Source of the DNA: Streptococcus mitis B6
Lineage (GTDB): Bacteria; Bacillota; Bacilli; Lactobacillales; Streptococcaceae
Assembly (NCBI RefSeq): GCF_000027165.1
Contig: NC_013853.1
Location: 248,001-312,000 of the forward strand
Length of the DNA stretch: 64,000 bases
Direction of reading: 5' to 3'
This document shows, piece by piece, positions 56,528-64,000 of this stretch (position 1 is its first letter; each line of letters begins with the position of its first letter). Under the pieces are notes generated by a model that had not been told where the DNA came from, did no database searches, and saw only the letters and a program-made list of their open reading frames with translations. The translations under genes were made by a program, and so were the position numbers.

Positions 56528-57588
56528 TTCGAGAAACCTGTTGGAGAATTATTTGGCAGTTTAGTCTTGGTGTACTAATGGCCTATCTTATTCCCTTAGC
56601 TTCAGTGTCTATACAAATAAATGAAGATGGGAAACATCTAAACAATAGTGGTGTTCTATCAATTTTTTTCAATGTGTCATCGTGGATATATATTTGTGTT
56701 TTATTGATTGTTCTAATAAGTTATCACATTGGAAAATTGTTGAAAAAACTGAGTTATGAAATGACTTTGATTTATGAAAATAGTATGTGGTTGAAGAAGG
56801 AATGTACAGAAAGTTTAACGGTTAAAGAATTTCGCGAGACAGGAAATCGGATTATTGTGATGCAAGATAGAATTCGACAATTAATAGTTGATGAGAAACA
56901 GCAGAAAGAAGATTTGATGTTTCAGGTTTCAGCAGCTTCTCATGATTTAAAAACTCCCTTAACCATTATTAGGGGAAATGTAGAATTTTTGCAGGCGATA
57001 ACTGAAAACGACCAATCTCAAGAATGTTTAGCAGATATAGAAAGAGCTAGTCAACAGTTACTAGACTATTTCAATCAATTGATTCACTATTCTAAAACCT
57101 ATTATGATGATGAGACAGGTTGGACGGAGTATTCCTCTTCAGATTTTATCAATGAATTAGAGAAAGAAGTCTCTTTTTTGATAAAAAATCAGATGAAGTT
57201 TTCTTTTGAACAAAATGTGAAAGGAACTGAAGACTATTATATAAATCCGTCTCTTCTGATTCGTGCCATACAAAATATTTTAACAAATGCTTTGGAGTAT
57301 GCCGATAAACAGAATCCTAAAATTAACATTAGGGTAGAGCAAGAGGGGAAAGAATTGAAAATAAGTATATGGAATAATGGTTTGGAATTTCCAGATGAAG
57401 TTTTAAATCATTTTGGGAAGCTCTTTTATCGTAGTGGATAAAGCTGTGATGCGGTTAAAGAGCAACATTATGGTATTGGACTTAGTTTTGTATGTAGAGT
57501 TGCAAAACTACACAAAGGCCGAGTTGAGCTTAGAAATAGAGATGAGGGAGCAGAAGTTTTAATGACTCTCAATTGTATTAAATCATAG
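56497..57588 (+). pseudogene. Sensor histidine kinase with in-frame stop
   Basis: The reading frame encodes 314 residues: two membrane helices (about 17-39, 58-80) with a short outside loop, a phosphoacceptor His149 in ASHDLKTPL, an N-box NILTNALEYAD (about 261) and a G1-type NNGLEFPDEV (about 290). A TAA at 57439-57441 follows LFYRSG. The same frame then continues EQHYGIGLSF...EGAEVLMTLNCIKS to a TAG at 57586, so the G2 ATP-lid box is cut off. In relatives this position is usually Lys (AAA), a one-base change from TAA. ATP binding is probably lost. Confidence 0.85.
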
Positions 57589-57674
57589 CGATTTACTTGT
57601 TAATTTATGATTGAATCGTTTTTAGAATATTTAACTTTTTCGATTAGTATAGGATGTAACAGTAGATAATAAAA

Positions 57675-57727
57675 ACGAATGATGATATCTAGTTGATGAA
57701 AACTATTTATCATTCATTCGTTTTTTT
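57675..57727. terminator. Terminator between kinase remnant and yidC
   Basis: AAAACGAATGATGA with TCATTCATTCGTTTT, an imperfect long stem followed by TTTT. It is suited to both convergent genes. Confidence 0.65.
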
Positions 57728-57751
57728 AATTATTGGATAATATACGCAGCT

Positions 57752-58678
57752 TTATCTCGAACGTTGTTTCCCAGCGTTGCGATTTTTGTGTTTTTTCTTG
57801 CTTGTAATAGCAGTTGGTTGTTCAGGGGTAACATCTTTTCGTCCATTTGGTGTTGAGAAAGCACGTGCTTTTGGTGGATTCTTAGCCAATTCTTCACGGA
57901 CTTTTTTGCGAAGTTTTGGACGAACGATATAGTTGACGATAAACTGTTGGAGAATCATCATGAAACCACCGACAACCCAGTAAAGTGTGACACTGGCTGG
58001 TGAGAAAAGGGAGAAGACGACGATCATGAGTGGGCTCATGTAAATCATTTTCTTGATTTGTTCTCTTTGCATTTCATCTTCTACTCCGTGAAGTGAAAGG
58101 AGCGATTGAAGATAGTAAAGAATACCAGCGAAGGCAACCAAAATCATACTTGGAGAACCTAGAGGAATTCCTAGGTAGCTTGCTTGAGCAACACCTTCAG
58201 TATGTTGGGCAGCAAAGTAGATAGCAGAGAAGAAAGGCATTTGAAGGAGTACAGGGAAACATCCTATACCACCAAACATGCTGATGCCGTGCTCTTTTTG
58301 AGCGGCAAAGAGAGCTTGTTGGGCTTCGAGTTTTTCTTCTTGAGTCGTTGCTTCTTTGAGACGTGTTTGGTGTGGCTCAAGGACGTGCTTGAGGGCGTTC
58401 ATCTTCTCAGAGTGAAGCGTTGCCTTCCATGATTGGTAGATACCAAGTGGCAAGATAATCAAGCGAACAATAATGGTTACGATGATGATACCAACCCCAA
58501 AACCAAGCCCCTTGTCATTGGCGAAGTACTTGATAGCTTCAGCCATAGGAGCGCCAATCGTATTCCAAATAAATCCTGTTGGCTGGCCTGTGGCTTTATC
58601 GACATTGACACAGCCAGTTAAGACTAGCAACATAGCCACTCCCATAGCTGAGAGTGCAAAACGTTTAATAGATTTCAC
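57752..58678 (-). CDS. yidC: YidC/OxaA membrane protein insertase
   Basis: A 308-residue insertase (Oxa1 family). The signal peptide ends in lipobox LTGC (Cys 23). The core has the hydrophilic-groove Arg in GIYQSWKAT-adjacent IIVRLIILPLG, and GCFPVLLQMPFFSAIYFA. A basic C-terminal tail (KKKHKNRNAGKQRSR) may bind ribosomes. Streptococci have two paralogues; which one this is cannot be told from the sequence alone. Confidence 0.94.
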   Translation of the reverse strand: MKSIKRFALSAMGVAMLLVLTGCVNVDKATGQPTGFIWNTIGAPMAEAIKYFANDKGLGFGVGIIIVTIIVRLIILPLGIYQSWKATLHSEKMNALKHVLEPHQTRLKEATTQEEKLEAQQALFAAQKEHGISMFGGIGCFPVLLQMPFFSAIYFAAQHTEGVAQASYLGIPLGSPSMILVAFAGILYYLQSLLSLHGVEDEMQREQIKKMIYMSPLMIVVFSLFSPASVTLYWVVGGFMMILQQFIVNYIVRPKLRKKVREELAKNPPKARAFSTPNGRKDVTPEQPTAITSKKKHKNRNAGKQRSR

Positions 58679-58755
58679 TGTTTTTATTCCTTCTTTAAAA
58701 ATTATACCTCTCTATTCTACTGTTTTTTTACAAAATATACAATAGTTCTAGAGAC

Positions 58756-59036
58756 CTAATTTGCGATTTTAAAGTCAGAGTAGGGAGGAAAGTTGCTTAG
58801 TTTGACATCTAAGTAGCTGACTTTTGAAAAAGGGTGTCGGTCCTTTTCGTATTTCTTGGATAAATTTTGTCATGGTAGCAGAGTGAGTCTGCTTGGGCTA
58901 ATATTTCCACTGTGCCATCGTCGTTATTCCATACCCGACCTGTGATGCCACCAATTTCAAGTGCCAGGCTATAAACACCCCAACGAAATCCGACTCCCTG
59001 CACCCTACCTTGGGCAATCATTCTAACCTTTTGCAT
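58756..59036 (-). pseudogene. acyP: Acylphosphatase, broken by two single-base insertions
   Basis: The N-terminal half is a good acylphosphatase: GRVQGVGFRWGVYSLA with the catalytic Arg and ITGRVWNNDDGTVEILAQADS with the catalytic Asn. After S51 an extra base (58883) shifts the frame; skipping it restores SATMTKFIQEIRKGPTPF. A second extra base in a run of five (58828) must also be skipped to read SKVSYLDVKLSNFPPYSDFKIAN and a stop at 58756. Corrected length is 92 residues, the family norm. As written, only 75 residues with a wrong C-terminus are made. Confidence 0.85.
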
Positions 59037-59054
59037 ACCAAACCCCTTTGATTG

Positions 59055-59063
59055 TGTTATAAT
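59055..59063 (+). promoter_or_regulatory. Extended -10 promoter abutting trmH-family gene (candidate leaderless start)
   Basis: TGTTATAAT ends 6 bp before the ATG at 59070. There is no Shine-Dalgarno sequence between. Its near-palindromic core may also serve the divergent acyP. Confidence 0.65.
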
Positions 59064-59069
59064 ATTTCT

Positions 59070-59810
59070 ATGACTATTATAACCTCAAAAGCCAATTCTG
59101 TGGTAAAAAATGCCAAGAAATTACACCAAAAAAAATACCGCAAGTCTGCTTATTTGATTGAAGGCTGGCACTTGTTTGAAGAAGCTGTGCAAGCTGGAGT
59201 GACGATTGAGAAAATCTTTGCCCTAGAAAATTACCGAGATCAGTTAGCTGCTTTTCCGCAAACTGTCTGGGTGTCAGAGGATATTTTACTAGATTTGGCG
59301 GATTCTCAGACTCCACAGGGCATTGTTGCGGTGGTTCAAAAAGAAGAAGTAGGACAAGTTGATTTGAGTCAGGGTAAGTTCTTGTTTTTGGAAGATGTGC
59401 AAGATCCTGGTAATGTGGGAACTATCATTCGGACTGCGGATGCAGCAGGTTTTACTGGAGTGATTGTTTCAGAAAAGTCGGCAGATATATACAGTCTCAA
59501 GACCTTACGTTCCATGCAAGGCAGTCATTTCCATCTGCCCATTTACCGGATGTCTAGTCAAGCGCTTCTTAAGGAAACCAAAGAAGCAGCTATCCCAGTG
59601 CTGGCAACAACCCTATCTAAAGATTCTGTTGATTACAGAGAACTGCCTCCTATAGAAAATTTTGTACTAGTCATGGGGAATGAGGGTCAAGGAATTAGTC
59701 CCCTCATGGCTGAAAGTGCAGATCAATTGGTACACATTAGCATGAAGGGGCAGGCCGAGAGTTTGAATGTTGCAGTGGCAGCAGGTATTTTGATTTTCCA
59801 TTTAAGCTAA
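59070..59810 (+). CDS. TrmH/SpoU-family RNA 2'-O-methyltransferase
   Basis: A 246-residue SPOUT methyltransferase. The N-terminal substrate-binding domain (KLHQKKYRKSAYLIEGWHLFEEA) is followed by the trefoil-knot motifs LEDVQDPGNVGTIIRTADAAGF, VMGNEGQGISPLM and ISMKGQAESLNVAVAAGI. The rRNA or tRNA target is unknown. The start at 59070 is the first ATG after the promoter; the frame's earlier ATG at 59052 lies upstream of the -10. Confidence 0.9.
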   Translation: MTIITSKANSVVKNAKKLHQKKYRKSAYLIEGWHLFEEAVQAGVTIEKIFALENYRDQLAAFPQTVWVSEDILLDLADSQTPQGIVAVVQKEEVGQVDLSQGKFLFLEDVQDPGNVGTIIRTADAAGFTGVIVSEKSADIYSLKTLRSMQGSHFHLPIYRMSSQALLKETKEAAIPVLATTLSKDSVDYRELPPIENFVLVMGNEGQGISPLMAESADQLVHISMKGQAESLNVAVAAGILIFHLS

Positions 59811-59864
59811 TTTTAATTTTCTTTGTTATAATCAAGGAAAGACATTCATAGAAAAGGAGAAAAG

Positions 59865-60548
59865 ATGAATTATACTATTATACAAGACCGTACTGGTCTC
59901 AATCAATTTTACGCTAAGGTTTATGCCTTTGTTGGGCTAGGAATCGGGCTATCCGCTTTGGTATCTGGCCTCATGTTGACAGTCTTTCAGTCTCAGTTGG
60001 TTTACTTTTTGATGCAGGGGCGTCTCTGGTTGACCATTGCAACCTTTGCAGAGCTAGCACTAGTCTTCGTTGCTAGTAGCATGGCTTCAAGGAATAGTCC
60101 AGCTGCTCTTCCAGTATTTTTACTTTACTCTGTTTTAAACGGATTTACCCTCAGTTTTGTGGTGGCCTTCTATACTCCAGGTACAGTTTTATCAGCCTTT
60201 GTGTCGAGCGCCCTTCTCTTCTTTGTCATGGCGGCAGTTGGTATCTTCACCAAGAAAGATTTGAGTGGCCTTGGTCGGGCTATGATGGCGGCTCTTATCG
60301 GTTTGCTGATTGCTATGGTAGTCAATATTTTCTTGGCTAGCGGTTTCTTTGATTATATGATTAGCGTAGCCATGGTTTTGGTTTTCTCAGGGTTGATTGC
60401 TTGGGACAATCAAAGAATTCGTCTCGCTTATGAACAATCACAAGGTCGTGTAGCGACAGGTTGGGTTGTGTCAATGGCTCTCAGTATCTATCTTGATTTT
60501 ATCAATCTCTTCCTAAGTATTCTCCGTATTTTCGGTCGCAATGACTAA
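59865..60548 (+). CDS. Bax inhibitor-1 / YccA-family membrane protein
   Basis: A 227-residue protein with seven hydrophobic helices. Family features: KVYAFVGLGIGLSALVSGLM near the start and a C-terminal block LIAWDNQRIRLAYEQ ... MALSIYLDFINLFLSILRI. Bacterial members are proposed to be calcium-leak channels or FtsH modulators; the function here is unknown. AAGGAG precedes the ATG and a terminator follows. Confidence 0.9.
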   Translation: MNYTIIQDRTGLNQFYAKVYAFVGLGIGLSALVSGLMLTVFQSQLVYFLMQGRLWLTIATFAELALVFVASSMASRNSPAALPVFLLYSVLNGFTLSFVVAFYTPGTVLSAFVSSALLFFVMAAVGIFTKKDLSGLGRAMMAALIGLLIAMVVNIFLASGFFDYMISVAMVLVFSGLIAWDNQRIRLAYEQSQGRVATGWVVSMALSIYLDFINLFLSILRIFGRND

Positions 60549-60557
60549 AAGGTCTAT

Positions 60558-60591
60558 GAAATCAGTGTTTTGAGTAACACTGATTTTTTTA
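60558..60591 (+). terminator. Terminator after the BI-1 gene
   Basis: AAATCAGTGTT, loop, AACACTGATTT, then TTTT. Confidence 0.88.
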
Positions 60592-60658
60592 AATTTTCTC
60601 TTTTCTTTTCTTGAAAATAGGTGTATAATACGTTTATTAAATTTTTGAGGAGTAGCCT

Positions 60659-61651
60659 ATGAAGAAAAGTTTTATTCATCAACAAGAAGAAATTTCCTTT
60701 GTCAAAAACACTTTTACCCAGTATTTGAAAGATAAGCTAGAAGTCGTCGAAGTTCAAGGTCCTATCTTGAGCAAGGTCGGTGACGGGATGCAGGACAACC
60801 TATCTGGTGTGGAAAATCCAGTATCTGTCAAGGTTTTGCAGATTCCTGATGAAACCTATGAAGTGGTTCATTCGCTTGCTAAATGGAAACGCCATACCCT
60901 AGCTCGTTTTGGTTTCGGTGAAGGTGAAGGTCTTTTCGTCCACATGAAGGCCCTTCGTCCAGACGAAGACTCGCTGGATGCAACCCACTCTGTCTTTGTG
61001 GATCAGTGGGACTGGGAAAAGGTCATTCCAAATGGTCAACGAAACATTGCTTACCTAAAAGAAACCGTTGAGAAGATTTATAAGGCTATTCGCCTGACTG
61101 AGCTAGCAGTAGAAGCCCGCTATGACATCGAGTCTATCTTGCCAAAACAAATCACCTTTATCCACACAGAAGAGTTGGTAGAACGCTACCCAGATCTGAC
61201 ACCAAAAGAGCGTGAAAATGCGATCTGTAAAGAATTTGGAGCTGTCTTCTTAATTGGTATCGGTGGCGAGTTGCCAGACGGCAAACCGCACGATGGACGT
61301 GCACCAGACTACGATGACTGGACAAGTGAGTCTGAAAATGGCTACAAGGGTCTGAATGGAGATATTCTTGTTTGGAATGAGTCTTTAGGTGGAGCCTTTG
61401 AGTTGTCGTCTATGGGGATTCGCGTAGATGAAGAAACCCTTCGCCGTCAGGTAGAAATCACCGGTGATGAGGACCGTTTAGAATTGGAATGGCACAAGGC
61501 TCTATTGAATGGCCTATTCCCATTGACAATCGGTGGAGGAATTGGACAATCTCGTATGGCCATGTTCTTACTTCGCAAGAAACATATCGGAGAAGTGCAA
61601 ACAAGTGTTTGGCCTCAAGAAGTTCGCGATGCTTACGAAAATATTTTGTAG
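60659..61651 (+). CDS. asnA: Aspartate-ammonia ligase (asparagine synthetase A)
   Basis: A 330-residue class II-tRNA-synthetase-like enzyme making asparagine from aspartate, ammonia and ATP. Motifs: [42 protein letters not shown] and the C-terminal [14 protein letters not shown]. Full length, with own promoter and terminator. With ansA at 32.5 kb the window encodes both synthesis and breakdown of asparagine. Confidence 0.96.
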   Translation: MKKSFIHQQEEISFVKNTFTQYLKDKLEVVEVQGPILSKVGDGMQDNLSGVENPVSVKVLQIPDETYEVVHSLAKWKRHTLARFGFGEGEGLFVHMKALRPDEDSLDATHSVFVDQWDWEKVIPNGQRNIAYLKETVEKIYKAIRLTELAVEARYDIESILPKQITFIHTEELVERYPDLTPKERENAICKEFGAVFLIGIGGELPDGKPHDGRAPDYDDWTSESENGYKGLNGDILVWNESLGGAFELSSMGIRVDEETLRRQVEITGDEDRLELEWHKALLNGLFPLTIGGGIGQSRMAMFLLRKKHIGEVQTSVWPQEVRDAYENIL

Positions 61652-61656
61652 AGAAT

Positions 61657-61683
61657 CGAACCGCAAGGTTCGGTTTTCTTTCT
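61657..61683 (+). terminator. asnA terminator
   Basis: CGAACC, GCAA, GGTTCG, then GTTTTCTTTCTC. Confidence 0.85.
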
Positions 61684-61699
61684 CTTTTTGCCTATAATT

Positions 61700-61708
61700 T
61701 GGTATAAT
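61700..61708 (+). promoter_or_regulatory. Extended -10 promoter abutting rsmD (candidate leaderless start)
   Basis: TGGTATAAT ends 7 bp before the rsmD ATG; no Shine-Dalgarno between. Transcription would begin at or next to the start codon. Confidence 0.65.
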
Positions 61709-61715
61709 AAACGGT

Positions 61716-62255
61716 ATGAAAATCGTATCAGGAATCTATGGGGGACGTCCCCTCAAGACACTAGAAGGTAAGACGACAAGACCAACTTCGGATAAGGTTA
61801 GGGGAGCTATTTTTAACATGATTGGTCCCTATTTTGAAGGGGGACGAGTCTTGGACCTGTATGCAGGTAGTGGTGGCTTATCTATCGAGGCAGTATCGCG
61901 TGGCATGTCCAGTGCTGTTTTGGTGGAGAGAGACCGTAAGGCTCAGAACATCGTGGCTGAAAATATTCAGATGACCAAGGAAGTTGGAAAATTTCAACTC
62001 CTCAAGATGGATGCAGAAAGGGCGTTGGAACAGCTATCTGGGGAATTTGACCTCATTTTCTTAGACCCTCCTTATGCCAAGGAACAAATCGTAGCAGATA
62101 TTGAAAAAATGGCTGAGAGAGAGCTTTTTTCTGAAGATGTCATGGTCGTGTGTGAGACGGATAAAGCCGTGGAACTTCCAGAAGAAATTGCCTGTCTGGG
62201 CATCTGGAAGGAAAAAATTTATGGAATTAGTAAGGTGACAGTCTATGTCAGATAA
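61716..62255 (+). CDS. rsmD: 16S rRNA (guanine-966 N2)-methyltransferase
   Basis: A 179-residue SAM methyltransferase. [27 protein letters not shown] is the family N-terminus. [15 protein letters not shown] binds SAM and FLDPPYAK (about 114-121) is the catalytic NPPY-type motif. It overlaps coaD by 11 bp, and coaD overlaps sepM, so the three are co-transcribed. Confidence 0.94.
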   Translation: MKIVSGIYGGRPLKTLEGKTTRPTSDKVRGAIFNMIGPYFEGGRVLDLYAGSGGLSIEAVSRGMSSAVLVERDRKAQNIVAENIQMTKEVGKFQLLKMDAERALEQLSGEFDLIFLDPPYAKEQIVADIEKMAERELFSEDVMVVCETDKAVELPEEIACLGIWKEKIYGISKVTVYVR

Positions 62256-62733
62256 GATTGGCTTATTCACAGGCTCGTTTGATCCGATGACAAATGGGCA
62301 TCTGGATATGATTGAACGGGCGAGCAAACTCTTTGACAAGCTCTATGTAGGTATTTTTTTTAATCCCCATAAACAAGGATTTCTCCCTCTTGAAAATCGT
62401 AAACGGGGGCTAGAAAAGGCTGTGAAACATTTGGAAAATGTTAAAGTCGTGTCTTCTCATGATGAATTGGTAGTTGATGTCGCAAAAAGACTGGGGGCTA
62501 CTTGCCTAGTGCGAGGCTTGAGAAATGCGGCGGATTTGCAATATGAAGCCAGTTTTGATTACTACAACCATCAGCTGTCTCCTAATATAGAGACCATTTA
62601 CTTACATAGCCGATCTGAACATCTCTATATCAGTTCATCTGGTGTCAGAGAACTTTTGAAGTTTGGTCAGGATATTGCTTGCTATGTTCCCGAGAGTATT
62701 TTGGAGGAAATAAGAAATGAAAAAAAAGACTAG
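62245..62733 (+). CDS. coaD: Phosphopantetheine adenylyltransferase
   Basis: A 162-residue nucleotidyltransferase of coenzyme A synthesis. The (H/T)xGH-type motif is in [19 protein letters not shown] (about 8-26). [13 protein letters not shown] and the C-terminal [14 protein letters not shown] are typical. Middle gene of rsmD-coaD-sepM. Confidence 0.95.
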   Translation: MSDKIGLFTGSFDPMTNGHLDMIERASKLFDKLYVGIFFNPHKQGFLPLENRKRGLEKAVKHLENVKVVSSHDELVVDVAKRLGATCLVRGLRNAADLQYEASFDYYNHQLSPNIETIYLHSRSEHLYISSSGVRELLKFGQDIACYVPESILEEIRNEKKD

Positions 62734-63754
62734 ATGGCCCTTATATGTCATTGCGGCCTTAATTGTGACTTTCTTGGCATTTGTAGTGCCCTTGCCCTAC
62801 TATATAGAAGTTCCAGGTGGTTCGGAAGATATTCGCCAAGTCCTTAAAGTAAATGACACAGAAGATAAGGAAGCTGGGGCCTATCAATTCGTTACGGTTG
62901 GTGTCCAGCATGCTACTTTAGCCCATATGATTTATGCGTGGTTGACGCCTTTTACAGATATTCGCAGTGCTCAGGAGACTACAGGCGGAACTTCCGATGT
63001 TGAATTTATGCGGATCAATCAATTCTACATGCAAACATCGCAAAATATGGCCAAATATCAAGGACTAAAAACAGCTGGTAAGGATATTGAACTTAAATAC
63101 CTTGGGGTTTATGTTTTGACTGTGACGGATAATTCGACCTTTAAAGGGATTCTCAATATCTCTGATACGGTCACCGCAGTCAATGATCAGACCTTTGATA
63201 GTTCCAAAGATTTGATTGATTACGTCAATTCTCAAAAACTAGGGGACTCCGTCAAGGTCACCTATGAAGAGGATGGGCAAACCAAGTCTGCAGAAGGTAA
63301 GATTATCACCTTGGAAAATGGCAAAAATGGGATTGGAATCGGCTTGATTGACCGTACGGAAGTGACCAGTGATGTCCCAATTCGCTTTTCAACAGCTGGT
63401 ATCGGCGGACCAAGTGCTGGCCTCATGTTTAGTCTGGCTATCTATACTCAAATAGCTGACCCTGGCCTTCGTAATGGCCGTATTGTTGCCGGTACAGGTA
63501 CCATTGACCGCGATGGGAATGTGGGGGACATTGGAGGTATTGATAAGAAAGTTGTAGCTTCGGCTAGAGAAGGTGCTGCGATTTTCTTTGCCCCAGATAA
63601 CCCTGTTAGCGAAGAAGAACAAAAAGCGCATCCTGATGCGAAAAACAACTACCAGACAGCCTTAGAAGCAGCTAAAACAATCAAGACAGATATGAAAATC
63701 GTTCCAGTTAAAACCCTACAAGATGCAATTGATTACTTGAAAAACAATCCCTAG
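62717..63754 (+). CDS. sepM: Membrane-anchored PDZ/Lon-type serine protease SepM
   Basis: A 345-residue protein. One N-terminal membrane anchor (about 8-27), a PDZ domain (about 125-205) and an S16 Lon-like protease domain with the Ser-Lys dyad: S233 in [10 protein letters not shown] and K278 in [10 protein letters not shown]. In S. mutans SepM trims the competence/bacteriocin signal peptide; the pneumococcal substrate is not established. The start lies inside coaD. Confidence 0.93.
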   Translation: MKKKTRWPLYVIAALIVTFLAFVVPLPYYIEVPGGSEDIRQVLKVNDTEDKEAGAYQFVTVGVQHATLAHMIYAWLTPFTDIRSAQETTGGTSDVEFMRINQFYMQTSQNMAKYQGLKTAGKDIELKYLGVYVLTVTDNSTFKGILNISDTVTAVNDQTFDSSKDLIDYVNSQKLGDSVKVTYEEDGQTKSAEGKIITLENGKNGIGIGLIDRTEVTSDVPIRFSTAGIGGPSAGLMFSLAIYTQIADPGLRNGRIVAGTGTIDRDGNVGDIGGIDKKVVASAREGAAIFFAPDNPVSEEEQKAHPDAKNNYQTALEAAKTIKTDMKIVPVKTLQDAIDYLKNNP

Positions 63755-63796
63755 TTTTTGAGGGAAGTTTCCAAACTAGCGTACAAACAGAGAAGA

Positions 63797-63805
63797 TGGT
63801 ATAAT
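63797..63805 (+). promoter_or_regulatory. Extended -10 promoter abutting the DUF1146 gene (candidate leaderless start)
   Basis: TGGTATAAT ends 6 bp before the ATG at 63812; no Shine-Dalgarno between. Confidence 0.6.
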
Positions 63806-63811
63806 AGTCAA

Positions 63812-64000
63812 ATGGTTCAATTATTATTCACTCTAAGCAGTCACATGCTCTTTATTTATGTGAGTTTTTCCCTTTTAAAGAATCTTGTTAGATGGGAAAA
63901 GATTTTAAAAGTGACAGCTGAGAATACAGGAAAAATTCGTTTACTAGTAGCCTTTTTCAGTATTGTAATGGGCTACATCATGAGTTCTTTCTTTATCAGC
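63812..64000 (+). CDS. DUF1146-family membrane protein, partial (runs off window)
   Basis: 63 codons are visible, beginning MVQLLFTLSSHMLFIYVSFS, with two membrane helices (about 3-22 and 46-62) and a basic segment between (LKNLVRWEKILKV). The pattern fits the small DUF1146/YwzB family, which in Firmicutes is often near murA. Truncated only by the window end. Confidence 0.8.
   Translation, partial: MVQLLFTLSSHMLFIYVSFSLLKNLVRWEKILKVTAENTGKIRLLVAFFSIVMGYIMSSFFIS

Overview
The window looks like the chromosome of a Mitis-group Streptococcus (S. pneumoniae, S. mitis or S. pseudopneumoniae). The evidence is low GC with Firmicute ribosome-binding sites, seven BOX intergenic repeats, extended -10 promoters (TGnTATAAT), and neighbourhoods that match pneumococcal gene order as I recall it. 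The species is not resolved.

Layout. 1-0.9 kb: a LuxR-type response regulator and a BOX element. 0.9-2.4 kb: an intact IS30-family element. 2.5-12.8 kb: rpsL, rpsG, fusA, polC, a DinJ/YafQ toxin-antitoxin pair, pepS and a GlsB-like protein. 13-15.2 kb: rsuA and pepC. 15.2-19.2 kb: an AT-rich accessory island bounded by ISL3 ends. It was inserted into the terminator shared by pepC and manN, and holds a full ISL3 copy, a membrane-anchored protein gene, a gltD fragment, a BspA-like lipoprotein and an IS3 scrap. 19.2-26.9 kb: manLMN, adhP, a Cof phosphatase, a purine permease and a CPBP protein. 27-31 kb: the folate operon folP-folC-folE-folBK. 31-39.9 kb: DUF960, ccpA, asparaginase, a HAD/NTP-pyrophosphatase fusion, a universal stress protein, an aminotransferase, rpmH and an oligopeptide-binding lipoprotein. 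39.9-48.6 kb: kimA, then tatD-rnmV-ksgA-rsgA-rpe-thiN-rmuC-cbf1. 48.6-50.1 kb: a second IS30 copy. 50.2-53.3 kb: purR, lysA and pflA. 53.5-57.6 kb: an accessory ABC transporter with a two-component system whose kinase is broken. 57.7-64 kb: yidC, a broken acyP, trmH, a BI-1 protein, asnA, rsmD-coaD-sepM and the start of a DUF1146 gene.

How it fits together. Much of the window is core translation, rRNA modification, folate synthesis and sugar metabolism. CcpA is encoded here, and cre-like sites of one shared form lie at the manL and pflA promoters. Two target-site resistance genotypes can be read directly: S12 has Arg at position 56 (streptomycin), and DHPS carries a 6-bp Ser-Tyr duplication (sulfonamide). 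Other notable points are the ISL3 island with its 8-bp flanking repeats, two IS30 copies each with a perfect 13-bp target duplication, and four genes whose ATG lies only 6-7 nt after an extended -10 (candidate leaderless mRNAs). The str-to-sul block also lies between a tcs11-like regulator and ccpA, unlike the pneumococcal reference order as I remember it.
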